Assembly: GCA_044224495.1 (NCBI GenBank)
Contig: JBGAKG010000003.1
Span: 62,001-126,000, forward strand
Source of the DNA: JBGAKG01 sp044224495
Lineage (GTDB): Bacteria > Myxococcota_A > Polyangia > Polyangiales > Polyangiaceae
Direction of reading: 5' to 3'
DNA: 64,000 bases
In this document: positions 11,646-20,037 of the stretch, one piece after another
Numbering within the stretch: the first letter of the stretch is position 1
How the letters are laid out: the number at the start of each line of letters is the position of its first letter
Translations under genes and position numbers: made by a program
Notes under the pieces: generated by a model
Seen by the model: the letters and a program-made list of their open reading frames with translations, nothing else
Told to the model about the DNA's origin: nothing
The model's database searches: none

Positions 11646-13489
11646 GGGGCCTCGCCGATCCCGCGCAACGGAAGCGCCTCGCGATCCTGGCTTTGATCCT
11701 GCTGCCGATCGCGCTCCACTTCGGCGACGCGACGGCGCGACTTCTCGTCCCGGAGGTCGAGCTCGCCCTCGACGCGAACCCCGGCCACGAGCTGACGGGG
11801 CGGGTCGCTGTCGAGGACTCCCAGCCGATCGCGTTCGCGGACGACGGCACCGGCCTCCGTTCTGGCGTCGTACCGCCCGCGCTCGGGCGACCGAGCCCGA
11901 CGACGGTGCGCTTCCGCTGGGACGCGAACGCACGCCGAGCGTCGGACGCCACCGTCGACGGGGAACCGCTCCCCGACTCGCGCATCGTCACCGCGCGCGA
12001 CGTGATGCCGTCGCCGGAGACGTTCGACTTCGTCGTCCTCCGACTCCCGCGTACGGACGGACGCCGCACCCCCGCCATCGTCGGGCTCAGCGCGCTGCTC
12101 TGGCTCGGGCTCCTCGCCGTCCTCCACCCCGTGCTCGAACGCCGGCGCACGCTCGGTCTGGGCGCGCTCTCGATCTTCACCTACAGCGCGGCGTGGACCA
12201 AGCTCGTGACGCGGCGCGACCTCCTCGTCGCGCTCGTGGTCACCTGCGCGTCGATCTTCTCCATCGTCGGCGTGGACGCCGTCCCGATCTACAACGTGTT
12301 CCGCGGCGCCTGCGCGGGCCTCGACATGTACCAGTACCAAGTCAACTACGGCTCGGTCTGGCACTTCGAGTTCCCGACGTTCGCCTACAACCCGTCGATG
12401 CTCGAGTTCTGGACGTTCTTCGACCGCATCTGGGGAGCGGCGTTCGGCCACGCGCCCGCGATCTGGGGGAAGCCGTACCTCCAGCTCTTCTTCGTGAAGC
12501 TCGTCAACGGAGTGCTCCTCGCGCTCACCGTCCTCTCGGTGCTGTCGTTCGCGCAGGACGAGAAGCTCGGCGCCGTACGCCCACGAAGCGCGTTCCACCT
12601 CGCGTTCTTCAACCCGCTCGCGTGGTACGTCGCGCTCCTGTTCGTCCAGTTCGACACGGTGCCGCTCTATTTCGCGACGCTGGGGCTCCTCCTCTCCCAC
12701 CGCTTCGATCGGCACGGGCTGGTGGGCCCGCTCCTGCTCGGTTTCGGCTGCTCGATGAAGTACCAGGGGATCATCTTGCTCCCGACCTCGCTCGTCGCGT
12801 TCCTCTACGCGGCGCTCGCGACGGAGACGGAGACGCGCCCGCTCCGTGAGCGCCTGCGCACGGCAGCGCTCGGGCTCGTCGCGCTCGGGGCGCCACTCGT
12901 GCTCTTCCGCTGGCTACCCTCGCGCCCGGGCGCCGCGCTCCAGCTGCTCTTCCGCTCGATGGGGCAGTTCATCCGCGCGTATTTCGGCTTCGCCTACGCG
13001 GGGGACACGCTGTTCTACTTCATGTACGGGAGCGCGATCGTGCTCCTCTTGTTCTGGTTCTTCTCGCTCCGGCTCGGCTCGACGAGCCGCGACGTGATCG
13101 TCGGCGCTCTGCTGGGGACGGGAGCCCTCGTCGCCGCCGTCAACGCCGCCCACCTCTACACGCCGAGCACGCTCCTGCAGCTCTCGGCGGCGCTCACGCT
13201 CACGATCGTGCTCGAGCCCGATCCCATCCGGCGCGTCGCGTTCTCGCTCGGCACGGCGCTCATCGTCGCGTCGTGCGCCACGCAGCCCTACGGCGACATC
13301 ACGCGCCTCCTCCCGGGGCGCCCCGGCTCGTTCGCGGAGCTCGTTCCGACGCTCCAGGGCGCGGACCACGAGCACTTCGGGTCACTGCCGTTCACCGCGT
13401 CCATCGCCGGGTTGATCGCTTACGCGGCGCTCTTCTGGCGCGGCGCCCGCGCGTTCCTCACTTCTTCGGCGGAGGCGGCTCGTGGATGA
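11642..13489 (+). CDS. Polytopic membrane protein, GT-C glycosyltransferase-like
   Basis: This 615-residue protein starts inside the uvrA stop (ATGA), so the two are translationally coupled. One helix at about residues 14-30 precedes a soluble segment of about 110 residues; then ten or so membrane helices follow. The block FNPLAWYVALLFVQFDTVPLYF, then MKYQGIILLP, matches the style of dolichol- or polyprenol-phosphate-sugar GT-C transferases (ALG6/PIG-M type). Those motifs are read by eye and the donor and acceptor are unknown. If it is a GT-C enzyme it would transfer sugar on the outer face of the inner membrane. Pairing with a DNA-repair gene is unexplained. The 3' end overlaps the convergent L,D-transpeptidase gene by 32 bp. 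Confidence 0.72.
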   Translation: MRGLADPAQRKRLAILALILLPIALHFGDATARLLVPEVELALDANPGHELTGRVAVEDSQPIAFADDGTGLRSGVVPPALGRPSPTTVRFRWDANARRASDATVDGEPLPDSRIVTARDVMPSPETFDFVVLRLPRTDGRRTPAIVGLSALLWLGLLAVLHPVLERRRTLGLGALSIFTYSAAWTKLVTRRDLLVALVVTCASIFSIVGVDAVPIYNVFRGACAGLDMYQYQVNYGSVWHFEFPTFAYNPSMLEFWTFFDRIWGAAFGHAPAIWGKPYLQLFFVKLVNGVLLALTVLSVLSFAQDEKLGAVRPRSAFHLAFFNPLAWYVALLFVQFDTVPLYFATLGLLLSHRFDRHGLVGPLLLGFGCSMKYQGIILLPTSLVAFLYAALATETETRPLRERLRTAALGLVALGAPLVLFRWLPSRPGAALQLLFRSMGQFIRAYFGFAYAGDTLFYFMYGSAIVLLLFWFFSLRLGSTSRDVIVGALLGTGALVAAVNAAHLYTPSTLLQLSAALTLTIVLEPDPIRRVAFSLGTALIVASCATQPYGDITRLLPGRPGSFAELVPTLQGADHEHFGSLPFTASIAGLIAYAALFWRGARAFLTSSAEAARG

Positions 13490-15182
13490 CGACGCGCGTA
13501 CCGGGGCGATTCCCAGTTTGAAAGACGCCGTGCCATCCGGTCGGGAGTAGCGGCTCCGTCCAGAAGAACAACGCCCGCGCATCGGTCGGCGCGAGGTTGA
13601 TGCACCCGTGACTGCGCGGCGTGCCGAACATCGAGTGCCAGAACGCGCCGTGGAGCGCGTAGCTGCCCTGGAAGTACATCACCCACGGTACGTCCTCGAT
13701 CGAGTACGGCCCGTCGGCGGCGACGTTGCCGTCCATCGTGACGCTCACGTGCTTCTCGTAGATGCGATACGTGCCGGTCGGCGTCGGGAAGTCGTGCTCG
13801 GGGTCGTACGGGTTGCGGCGCCCGGAAGAGACCTTCGTCGCGTAGACGGGGTGCTTTCCCTCGAGCGCCACCAAGAGCTGCTTCGCGAGGTCCACGTCGA
13901 TCCACTTCTCGTTCGGACCGAGGTCGCCCGGCGGCTGGAGGTCCGGGACGGTGCCGTCCGCGATGCGGACCCAGAAGCCGGCCGTCGTGCGCTGGTAGAC
14001 GACGCCGCTCTCCGTCCGCGGGTCACCGGAGAGCTCCACCGGCGTGAGCTTCGGGATCGGGGTCGTGTACTTCAGCTTCCCCTTCTCGTCCTCGACGTAG
14101 CGGATCGCGTAGTCGCTGGTGAGGAGCAGGGTGGTGCCGTTGCCGTCGGGTGGCGCCCCGCCCTCGAGCACGGCGGCGTCCGGCTTCGGCGCCCAGTTGC
14201 CGTGGAACTCGGGCCACCACGTCTGGAGCGCGATCCGCTCGTAGGGGATCGCGAACCCCTCCGACGTACGCCACCAGCGCGCCTTCGCGGCCATGAAGTC
14301 GCGGTCGAGCGCGACGTAGAAGCCCTTGTTCATCTTCCGCGCCAAGGCGCCCTTGCCGCGCAGCTCCTCCAGCCGCGGACCGGCGTCGCGCGGGGCGCCC
14401 GCGTCCTTCACCGATTGTCCCTTTTTGGGACGATGGGTCGGCTCCGCGGGGTCGTCGTAGGGGTTGTCGTCCTCGGTCCCCGCGCTCGGGATCCCAGCGT
14501 CCAGCGCGAGGGGAGCGCCCGCGTCGACGGGCTTCGCCGTGGGCGGCGCGAGCCAGGGCTCGAACTTGCGCCGGTCCGGCAGGCTGAGGACGCGCTTGTA
14601 CACCGGCGTGTCGTTCGCCATCGAGTAGCCGTAGCGATAGGGCATCGGCTTGTCGATCGCGGGCGGGTTCGCCGCGAACTTCACGGCCGGGTTCTTCGGA
14701 TCGGTCGAGGCGTATTTGCCGCAGACGTAGCCGCCCTCGATGAGCTCGTACCAGCCGTCGGGGCAGTCCTCGTTCACGACCGGCTCCGGGAACGCCGGCG
14801 CGTGCGAGCCGTGGCGAAGGTAGCCGAGCCGCTGGGCGCCGTCGGTCGCGGCGTCGGGTGGAGCCGCGTCGGGCGCGTCCGACCACGCGGGCTGGCTCAT
14901 CACCGACGTGCGCCCGGCCGCGCTCCACAGCTCGGGGCCGTCCCACGTGCCCGCGTCGAACGACGCGCGCGCCTCGGCGAGGCGCTTCTGGCGCTCGTCC
15001 CAGGCGAGGCCCTCGGCGTCGACGCCGGCCTCGCCCGCGTCCGTCTCGACGACCGTCGCGAGCGTCGCCTCGGTCGCAGCGTCGGTTGCGGTCGTGTCGG
15101 CGCCGCCGTGGCAGGCCAGGAGCCACGCCCCGACGAGCCCGAGACCGACGACGCACCAGGTGACCCAACGACGATGCCGCAC
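13458..15182 (-). CDS. L,D-transpeptidase (YkuD) lipoprotein
   Basis: This 574-residue exported protein should cross-link or modify peptidoglycan in the periplasm. The start is GTG at 15182. The signal peptide ends in a lipobox LLAC near residue 24, followed by a long Asp/Ala-rich linker. The C-terminal YkuD domain (about 420-570) has the catalytic pattern HGAFW..., then GTPRSHGCINL near 520-530, with His and Cys as nucleophile pair. The preceding segment PTPTGTYRIYEKHVS is also typical of the fold. The central region (about 120-400) is less clear and may be an SH3-like or cell-wall-binding part. It lies 18 bp after the GMC oxidoreductase gene on the same strand. Confidence 0.9.
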   Translation of the reverse strand: MRHRRWVTWCVVGLGLVGAWLLACHGGADTTATDAATEATLATVVETDAGEAGVDAEGLAWDERQKRLAEARASFDAGTWDGPELWSAAGRTSVMSQPAWSDAPDAAPPDAATDGAQRLGYLRHGSHAPAFPEPVVNEDCPDGWYELIEGGYVCGKYASTDPKNPAVKFAANPPAIDKPMPYRYGYSMANDTPVYKRVLSLPDRRKFEPWLAPPTAKPVDAGAPLALDAGIPSAGTEDDNPYDDPAEPTHRPKKGQSVKDAGAPRDAGPRLEELRGKGALARKMNKGFYVALDRDFMAAKARWWRTSEGFAIPYERIALQTWWPEFHGNWAPKPDAAVLEGGAPPDGNGTTLLLTSDYAIRYVEDEKGKLKYTTPIPKLTPVELSGDPRTESGVVYQRTTAGFWVRIADGTVPDLQPPGDLGPNEKWIDVDLAKQLLVALEGKHPVYATKVSSGRRNPYDPEHDFPTPTGTYRIYEKHVSVTMDGNVAADGPYSIEDVPWVMYFQGSYALHGAFWHSMFGTPRSHGCINLAPTDARALFFWTEPLLPTGWHGVFQTGNRPGTRVVIHEPPPPKK

Positions 15183-15200
15183 GACGGGACGTGTCTAGCA

Positions 15201-16739
15201 CTACCCGAGGACGCCGTCGCGGAGCCAGGCACCGAACCGCTCGCCGAGCATGATCGCGGTGAGGTGGGTGTTCGCGCTGGGCACGGTGGGGAACAGACTC
15301 GCGTCCGCGACGAACAGCCCTTCGGTCCCACGGACGCGCCCGTAGGCATCGCACGCGACGCGGCTCGGGTGCCCGCCTTCGGGGCCCATCGGGACGGTGC
15401 CGCACGGGTGGTACCCCGAGTCGCACGCGCCGCGGATCCACTCGTGGGCCTCGTCCCCGGCGAGCGTCTTCTCGCGCGGCCAGAGGAGCGTCGCGAGCTC
15501 GGCCATCGGTCCGCGCCGCGCGACGTCGTAGCCGCGCCGGAGCCCTTCGATCGCGCGCGTGCGATCGCCTTCGTCCTCGAGCACGTGGGACTCGATGATC
15601 GGCTTCGCCCTCGGGTCCGCGCTCGTGAAGCGCAGGCTCCCGTAGCCGCGCGGCTTGCCGACCTGGAGCATCATCGTGACGATCGGCACCGTGATCGACG
15701 GGAACGGCATGAGCGAGCCCGCTTGGATCTGGAGATCGTTCGGGTAGGGGCTGCCGTCGCTCGTGAAGCGCCACGCGGTCTGGATCAGCGGGTCGTCGAA
15801 GTCGATCACCCCGAAGCGGGGGCGGAAGAAGATCGCCGCCCCCGGGTGATCGAGGAGCCGCGCGCCGACGGCGGGGACGTCGGCGACCAGCTCGACGCCG
15901 AGCCGCTCGACGGTCTCGCGCGGACCGACGCCCGAGCGGAGGAGGATGCCGGGCGTGTTGATCGCGCCGCCGCTGAGGACGACGCGTGACGCGCGCACGA
16001 GCTCGATTCGACCGTCGCGCTCGATCTCGACGCCCGCGACCCGCCGGCCCGTGAAGACGACGCGCCGCACGAGGGCGCCGGTGACGATGCGCAGGTTCGA
16101 GCGCTCGCGCACGGACTGGGTCAGGTACCCGCGCGCGACGCTCCAGCGCTCGCCTTGGATTTTGTTCATCGCGTGCGGGCCCGCCCCCCCCAGCGTCGGG
16201 TGGTTGTGGTCGGGGCACGTCGGGACGTGAGCGTCGGCGCACGCCTCGAGGAAGGCGGCCTGCCACGGCACGAGCTCGCTCTTGCGGTGACGACGGATCT
16301 TGATCGGGCCGCTCGTACCGTGATGCTCGGGCTCGACCCCGGGCTCCCCGACGTCGAGATCGTTCTCGAGCGCGAGGAACGCGGGGCGGCACTTCTCCCA
16401 CGTCCACTCCCGGAGCCCCCACTCGTCGAGGTCGTACGGGCGCGCGCGGATCGCGATGCACGTGTTCACCGCCGACGAGCCGCCCATCACGCGCCCGCGC
16501 GGGAAGATGAAGGGGATGCGCTGCCCGGAGGTGGGGACGTGGTGGTAGCCCCAGTCGTGGCGCTTCACGGAGTTGCGACCGCCGTTCCGGAGATCCTTCG
16601 GGAGCGCGGCGCCGTTGTAGTCCGGCCCCGCCTCGATGAGCGTGACGCTCCGCGCGCCTTCCGTGCCGCGCACGGCGATCGGCAAGCCGGCAGCACCCGC
16701 GCCGACGACGACGAACCCTTCCTCGACCTGCACGCTCAT
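15201..16739 (-). CDS. GMC-family FAD-dependent oxidoreductase
   Basis: The 512-residue protein has the FAD-binding start VVVGAGAAG near residue 10 and LIEAG near 35. The GMC signature PRGRVMGGSSAVN lies near 80-92. The C-terminal part HPCGTVPMG..., then VADASLFPTVPSANTHLTAIMLGER, carries the catalytic His and second FAD contact. Family members oxidise alcohols, sugars or choline; substrate cannot be told. The segment between the FAD glycines and LIEAG (LPIAVRGTEGARS) is less standard than usual, but length and all motifs are otherwise complete. No signal peptide is seen. It sits between the second IgGFc-like gene and the L,D-transpeptidase on the same strand with short gaps, so they may share a transcript. 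Confidence 0.9.
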   Translation of the reverse strand: MSVQVEEGFVVVGAGAAGLPIAVRGTEGARSVTLIEAGPDYNGAALPKDLRNGGRNSVKRHDWGYHHVPTSGQRIPFIFPRGRVMGGSSAVNTCIAIRARPYDLDEWGLREWTWEKCRPAFLALENDLDVGEPGVEPEHHGTSGPIKIRRHRKSELVPWQAAFLEACADAHVPTCPDHNHPTLGGAGPHAMNKIQGERWSVARGYLTQSVRERSNLRIVTGALVRRVVFTGRRVAGVEIERDGRIELVRASRVVLSGGAINTPGILLRSGVGPRETVERLGVELVADVPAVGARLLDHPGAAIFFRPRFGVIDFDDPLIQTAWRFTSDGSPYPNDLQIQAGSLMPFPSITVPIVTMMLQVGKPRGYGSLRFTSADPRAKPIIESHVLEDEGDRTRAIEGLRRGYDVARRGPMAELATLLWPREKTLAGDEAHEWIRGACDSGYHPCGTVPMGPEGGHPSRVACDAYGRVRGTEGLFVADASLFPTVPSANTHLTAIMLGERFGAWLRDGVLG

Positions 16740-16754
16740 TCCGCGCTTGGCGCT

Positions 16755-18512
16755 TCAGTTCGGGACGGGGGGAACGACGACCGTGTTGATCGGCTTCACG
16801 CTCGCGCCGGCGGGGTACGCGTAGCTGGAGGCGCTGTCATAGCCCCACACCGTGATGCCGAACGGCGCATCGCTCTTGATCGAGTGGAGCCCGTTGTCGC
16901 ACGAGCCGACCTTCGCGCCCGACTTCTGCACGAAGACGTGGGCGTACTGGTAGTTCGTGCCACCGATGTTCTGCCAACCCGTGACCGTGCCCAAGCAGTC
17001 GAGCGTCACGTCCTTGAAGGTGTTGTCGGGGGCCTTCTTGCGGGTGAGCGCGAGCTCGGTGTTGCCGTACGTCGGGTCCGTGAAGAAGAGGTACGACGGG
17101 AGGAACTGCGCCGGCGGAACGACGTTCACCGTCTCGGGCCCACCGATGCCGTAGCCGCTCGACTCGTTCGCGACGGCGACGTATTCGCTGCCGAGCGCCT
17201 TGACCGGCGGGATCTGCTGGTGCGCGGCGTCGCAGTCGCCACCGGGGCGGTGCGCGGCCAGGTAGAACGGGTGCTGGTCGTCCTGCGAGGTCACACGGAA
17301 GGCCGGTGGCCCGTCGAACTCCATGAGCTGACCGACCGTGAGCGTGGCCGGTGCGCCGGCCACCGGCGGATCGTAGGTGAGCGTGGTGCCCTTCGCCGCG
17401 CCGAGGATGCGCCACTTGGGCGGGCTCGGCTGGAACATGCAGAAGTGCTCGCCCCACACGCCGACCGGCTTGTTCGATTGGACGATGCTGCCGGACAGAT
17501 CGTTGCCCGTCCCGTCCGGGAGCTCCATGAGGTGGATCGTCTGGCCCTTGTTGATCGCGTAGGTGACGGCGACGCCCTTCGTCGAGCCGGCGACGCCGTT
17601 GGCGGCGGTGACGTTGGTGGACGGGAGGAACGTGACCTGCGTGCCGTCCTCGCGCGCGACGAGGTCGACGCCCGGGGTGTAGCTCGCGGGGTTGTTGCCC
17701 ATCGTCGCGGCCACGTAGTTCGTGTCCCACGCGGTGGTGGGCAACAGCAGCGTCGCGCTCGAGATGTACGACTTGGCACCGCCGTAGGGGTAGATGTCGT
17801 AGACGACGGCGGGCACGCTCGTCTGGATCTCCATCGCGTTGCCCTTGTTGGTGCCGTGGAGGACGAGGTTCTCGTTCGTCACCGCCACCTTCACGCCGGC
17901 GGGGCAGTTCACCTTGAGGCCCGACGCTTCGGTCGTGTTGTTGAGGAACACGATCGCCATCTGGCCGGCGGGGATGCCGGTGCTGGGGATGGGCTGGTAC
18001 GTGATCGAGGCGCCGCTGCCGGTCGGGAGGTACGCGTACTGCGTCGCATCGATCGACGTGCCCTTCCAGACGAGCGTGACCTTGAGCGGCGACGACCAGA
18101 CGTTGTTGACGAACGCGGCGTAGCAGCTGCCGCTCGACACGGTCGAGTCGGACGGGATCGCGTAGTAGTCGCACCCGATCGAGCTCTTGTTCGCCGCGGC
18201 GGCGTCGCACGCGTTGATGCATCCGTTCGGACCGCAGCCGAGGTCGCCGGTGCAGGTCTGGACGACCGTCGGGTTGTCGCCGCAGGTGAGGATGCTCTTC
18301 AGATCCGCCGAGCACTGGGTGCACCCGGTCGGCGCGTCGTTCCCGCCGTCCCCGCTCGGGAAGATCGGTCCACCGTCGTCGTTGGTGGTGCCATCGGGCC
18401 CGCCCGCTGCGTCGGGGTCGTTGAAGCCGTTGCTGCCGGGCCCCCCGCAAGCCGCAGCCGCTCCGAGCCCGAGGATGGCGAACGCGATCGGAAAGAAAGC
18501 CGTACGGCGCAT
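16755..18512 (-). CDS. IgGFc-binding-like surface lipoprotein (paralogue 2)
   Basis: This 585-residue exported protein is a paralogue of the product of 3600-5399. The signal peptide ends in a lipobox-like AAAC near residue 22, followed by a Gly/Asp linker and a Cys-rich section (TGCTQCSADLKS, CTGDLGCGPNGC, about 60-100). The main domain includes YYAIPSDS, YPYGGAKSYISSATLLLPTTAWDTNYVAA and QIPPVKALGSEYVAVAN, and the C-terminal SYAYPAGASVKPINTVVVPP. Compared with paralogue 1 the order of two internal blocks differs: the QIPPVKALGSEY segment lies late here (about 430) and early there (about 355). Function is unknown beyond probable surface exposure. Confidence 0.84.
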   Translation of the reverse strand: MRRTAFFPIAFAILGLGAAAACGGPGSNGFNDPDAAGGPDGTTNDDGGPIFPSGDGGNDAPTGCTQCSADLKSILTCGDNPTVVQTCTGDLGCGPNGCINACDAAAANKSSIGCDYYAIPSDSTVSSGSCYAAFVNNVWSSPLKVTLVWKGTSIDATQYAYLPTGSGASITYQPIPSTGIPAGQMAIVFLNNTTEASGLKVNCPAGVKVAVTNENLVLHGTNKGNAMEIQTSVPAVVYDIYPYGGAKSYISSATLLLPTTAWDTNYVAATMGNNPASYTPGVDLVAREDGTQVTFLPSTNVTAANGVAGSTKGVAVTYAINKGQTIHLMELPDGTGNDLSGSIVQSNKPVGVWGEHFCMFQPSPPKWRILGAAKGTTLTYDPPVAGAPATLTVGQLMEFDGPPAFRVTSQDDQHPFYLAAHRPGGDCDAAHQQIPPVKALGSEYVAVANESSGYGIGGPETVNVVPPAQFLPSYLFFTDPTYGNTELALTRKKAPDNTFKDVTLDCLGTVTGWQNIGGTNYQYAHVFVQKSGAKVGSCDNGLHSIKSDAPFGITVWGYDSASSYAYPAGASVKPINTVVVPPVPN

Positions 18513-18616
18513 CGCCTCATCATAGGGGAGGGCTCACCGTGGCGCCACGTCGTCCAGCGCCGCGCGTCGTGGAAGGCGATGCGCGCCCGCCGCCCAGTGA
18601 GTATGCTGCCGCTCAC

Positions 18617-20011
18617 ATGCCCACCGAAGCGCCGCGTCTGACCGTCGACGACCCGTTCACCCTCGAGACCGCCGTGACGGTGGACCTCGCCACCGAAGCC
18701 TCGGCGCGCCCCGTCTTCGAGCGCGCGCGGGAGGCGTTTCGTGCGTTCCGCCGCACGTCGGTCGAGGAGCGGATCGCGCTCGTCGAGAAGGCGATGGTCG
18801 CGATGGAGAACCGGAAGGACGAGATCGCCCTCGACCTCGCGAAGATGATGGGCAAGCCGGTCGGTCAGGGCCGCAACGAAGTCGCCGGGATGGCGGGGCG
18901 CGCGCGCCACATGGCGTCGATCGCGAAGGCGTCGCTCGCGGACATCGATCTCCCGAAAGAGGGCTTCGAGCGCCGCATCGTGAAGGAGCCGCTCGGGGTC
19001 GTGCTCGATCTCCCGGCCTGGAACTACCCGCTCCTCACCGCGATCAACGTGCTCGCCCCCGCGATCCTCGCGGGCAACGCCGTCGTCGTGAAGCACTCGC
19101 CGCGCAGCCCGCTCTGCGGCATGCACTTCGCGCGCGCCTTCGCCGAGGCGGGAGCGCCCGCGGGGCTCGTCCAAGCGCTGGACTGCGATCACCCGACGAC
19201 CGAGCGCCTCTGCGCGAGCGGGCTCGTCGATCACGTCGTATTCACGGGCTCCGTCTTCGGCGGCCATCGCATCCAGGAGGCGGCGAGCAAGCAGTTCCTC
19301 CACGTCGGGCTCGAGCTCGGCGGCAACGACGCGGCGTACGTCGCGCCCGACGCGGATCTCGCGAAGACGGTCGAGAACGTCGTCGACGGCTGCATCTACA
19401 ACGCGGGCCAGAGCTGCTGCGCGGTGGAGCGCATCTACGTCCACGAGAAGCTCTACGACGCGTTCGTCGCCGCGTGCGAGCCGCTCGTTCGCGCCTACGT
19501 GATGGGCGACCCGCGCGACGAGAAGACCACGCTCGGCCCGATCGCCCAGCCGCACCACGTGCGCGAGCTCGAGGCGATGGTCGTCGATGCGAAGGGCCGC
19601 GGCGCACGCCTCGTCGCGGGCGGGCGCGCGGCTCAGGTCGACGGAAAGGGCCGCTTCTTCGAGGCCACGCTCCTCGCCGACGTGGCCCCCGAAGCGCGCC
19701 TCATGCGCCAGGAGTCGTTCGGACCGCTGGTGGTCGTGGCGAAGGTCGCGTCGGACGAAGAAGCGCTCGCGCGGATGAACGACAGCGAGCTCGGCCTCAC
19801 CGCGAGCGTGTGGACGAGCGATCGCGAGCGCGCCGCCCGCATGGCGCGCGACCTCGAGGTCGGCACCGTCTACATGAACCGCTGCGACGCCGTGGATCCG
19901 GCGCTCCCGTGGGTCGGGGCAAAGAGCTCCGGCCGCGGTCACAGCTTGAGCGCGCTCGGTTTCGATCAGCTCACGCGTCCGAAGTCGATCCACTTCCGCG
20001 TCCGCTGGTGA
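18617..20011 (+). CDS. NAD(P)-dependent aldehyde dehydrogenase
   Basis: The 464-residue enzyme oxidises an aldehyde to the acid. Family motifs are present in order: PAWNYPLLTAINVLAPAILAGNAVVVKHS near 133-160 for cofactor binding, the general base in LELGGND near 230, and the catalytic Cys in GQSCCAVERIYV near 265. ESFGP near 370 closes the active site. The overall pattern is like succinate-semialdehyde or related aldehyde dehydrogenases; the substrate is not resolved. An upstream in-frame ATG at 18539 would add 26 residues of low-complexity sequence not seen in the family, so the ATG at 18617 is preferred. A Ser/Thr kinase gene begins 26 bp downstream. Confidence 0.93.
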   Translation: MPTEAPRLTVDDPFTLETAVTVDLATEASARPVFERAREAFRAFRRTSVEERIALVEKAMVAMENRKDEIALDLAKMMGKPVGQGRNEVAGMAGRARHMASIAKASLADIDLPKEGFERRIVKEPLGVVLDLPAWNYPLLTAINVLAPAILAGNAVVVKHSPRSPLCGMHFARAFAEAGAPAGLVQALDCDHPTTERLCASGLVDHVVFTGSVFGGHRIQEAASKQFLHVGLELGGNDAAYVAPDADLAKTVENVVDGCIYNAGQSCCAVERIYVHEKLYDAFVAACEPLVRAYVMGDPRDEKTTLGPIAQPHHVRELEAMVVDAKGRGARLVAGGRAAQVDGKGRFFEATLLADVAPEARLMRQESFGPLVVVAKVASDEEALARMNDSELGLTASVWTSDRERAARMARDLEVGTVYMNRCDAVDPALPWVGAKSSGRGHSLSALGFDQLTRPKSIHFRVRW

Positions 20012-20037
20012 GCAGATCGCGATAGACTTCCGCACCG

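Noticed and set aside
18539..18616. 26-residue N-terminal extension of the aldehyde dehydrogenase
   Set aside because: Pro/Arg-rich and unlike the family; the ATG at 18617 gives a normal N-terminus.
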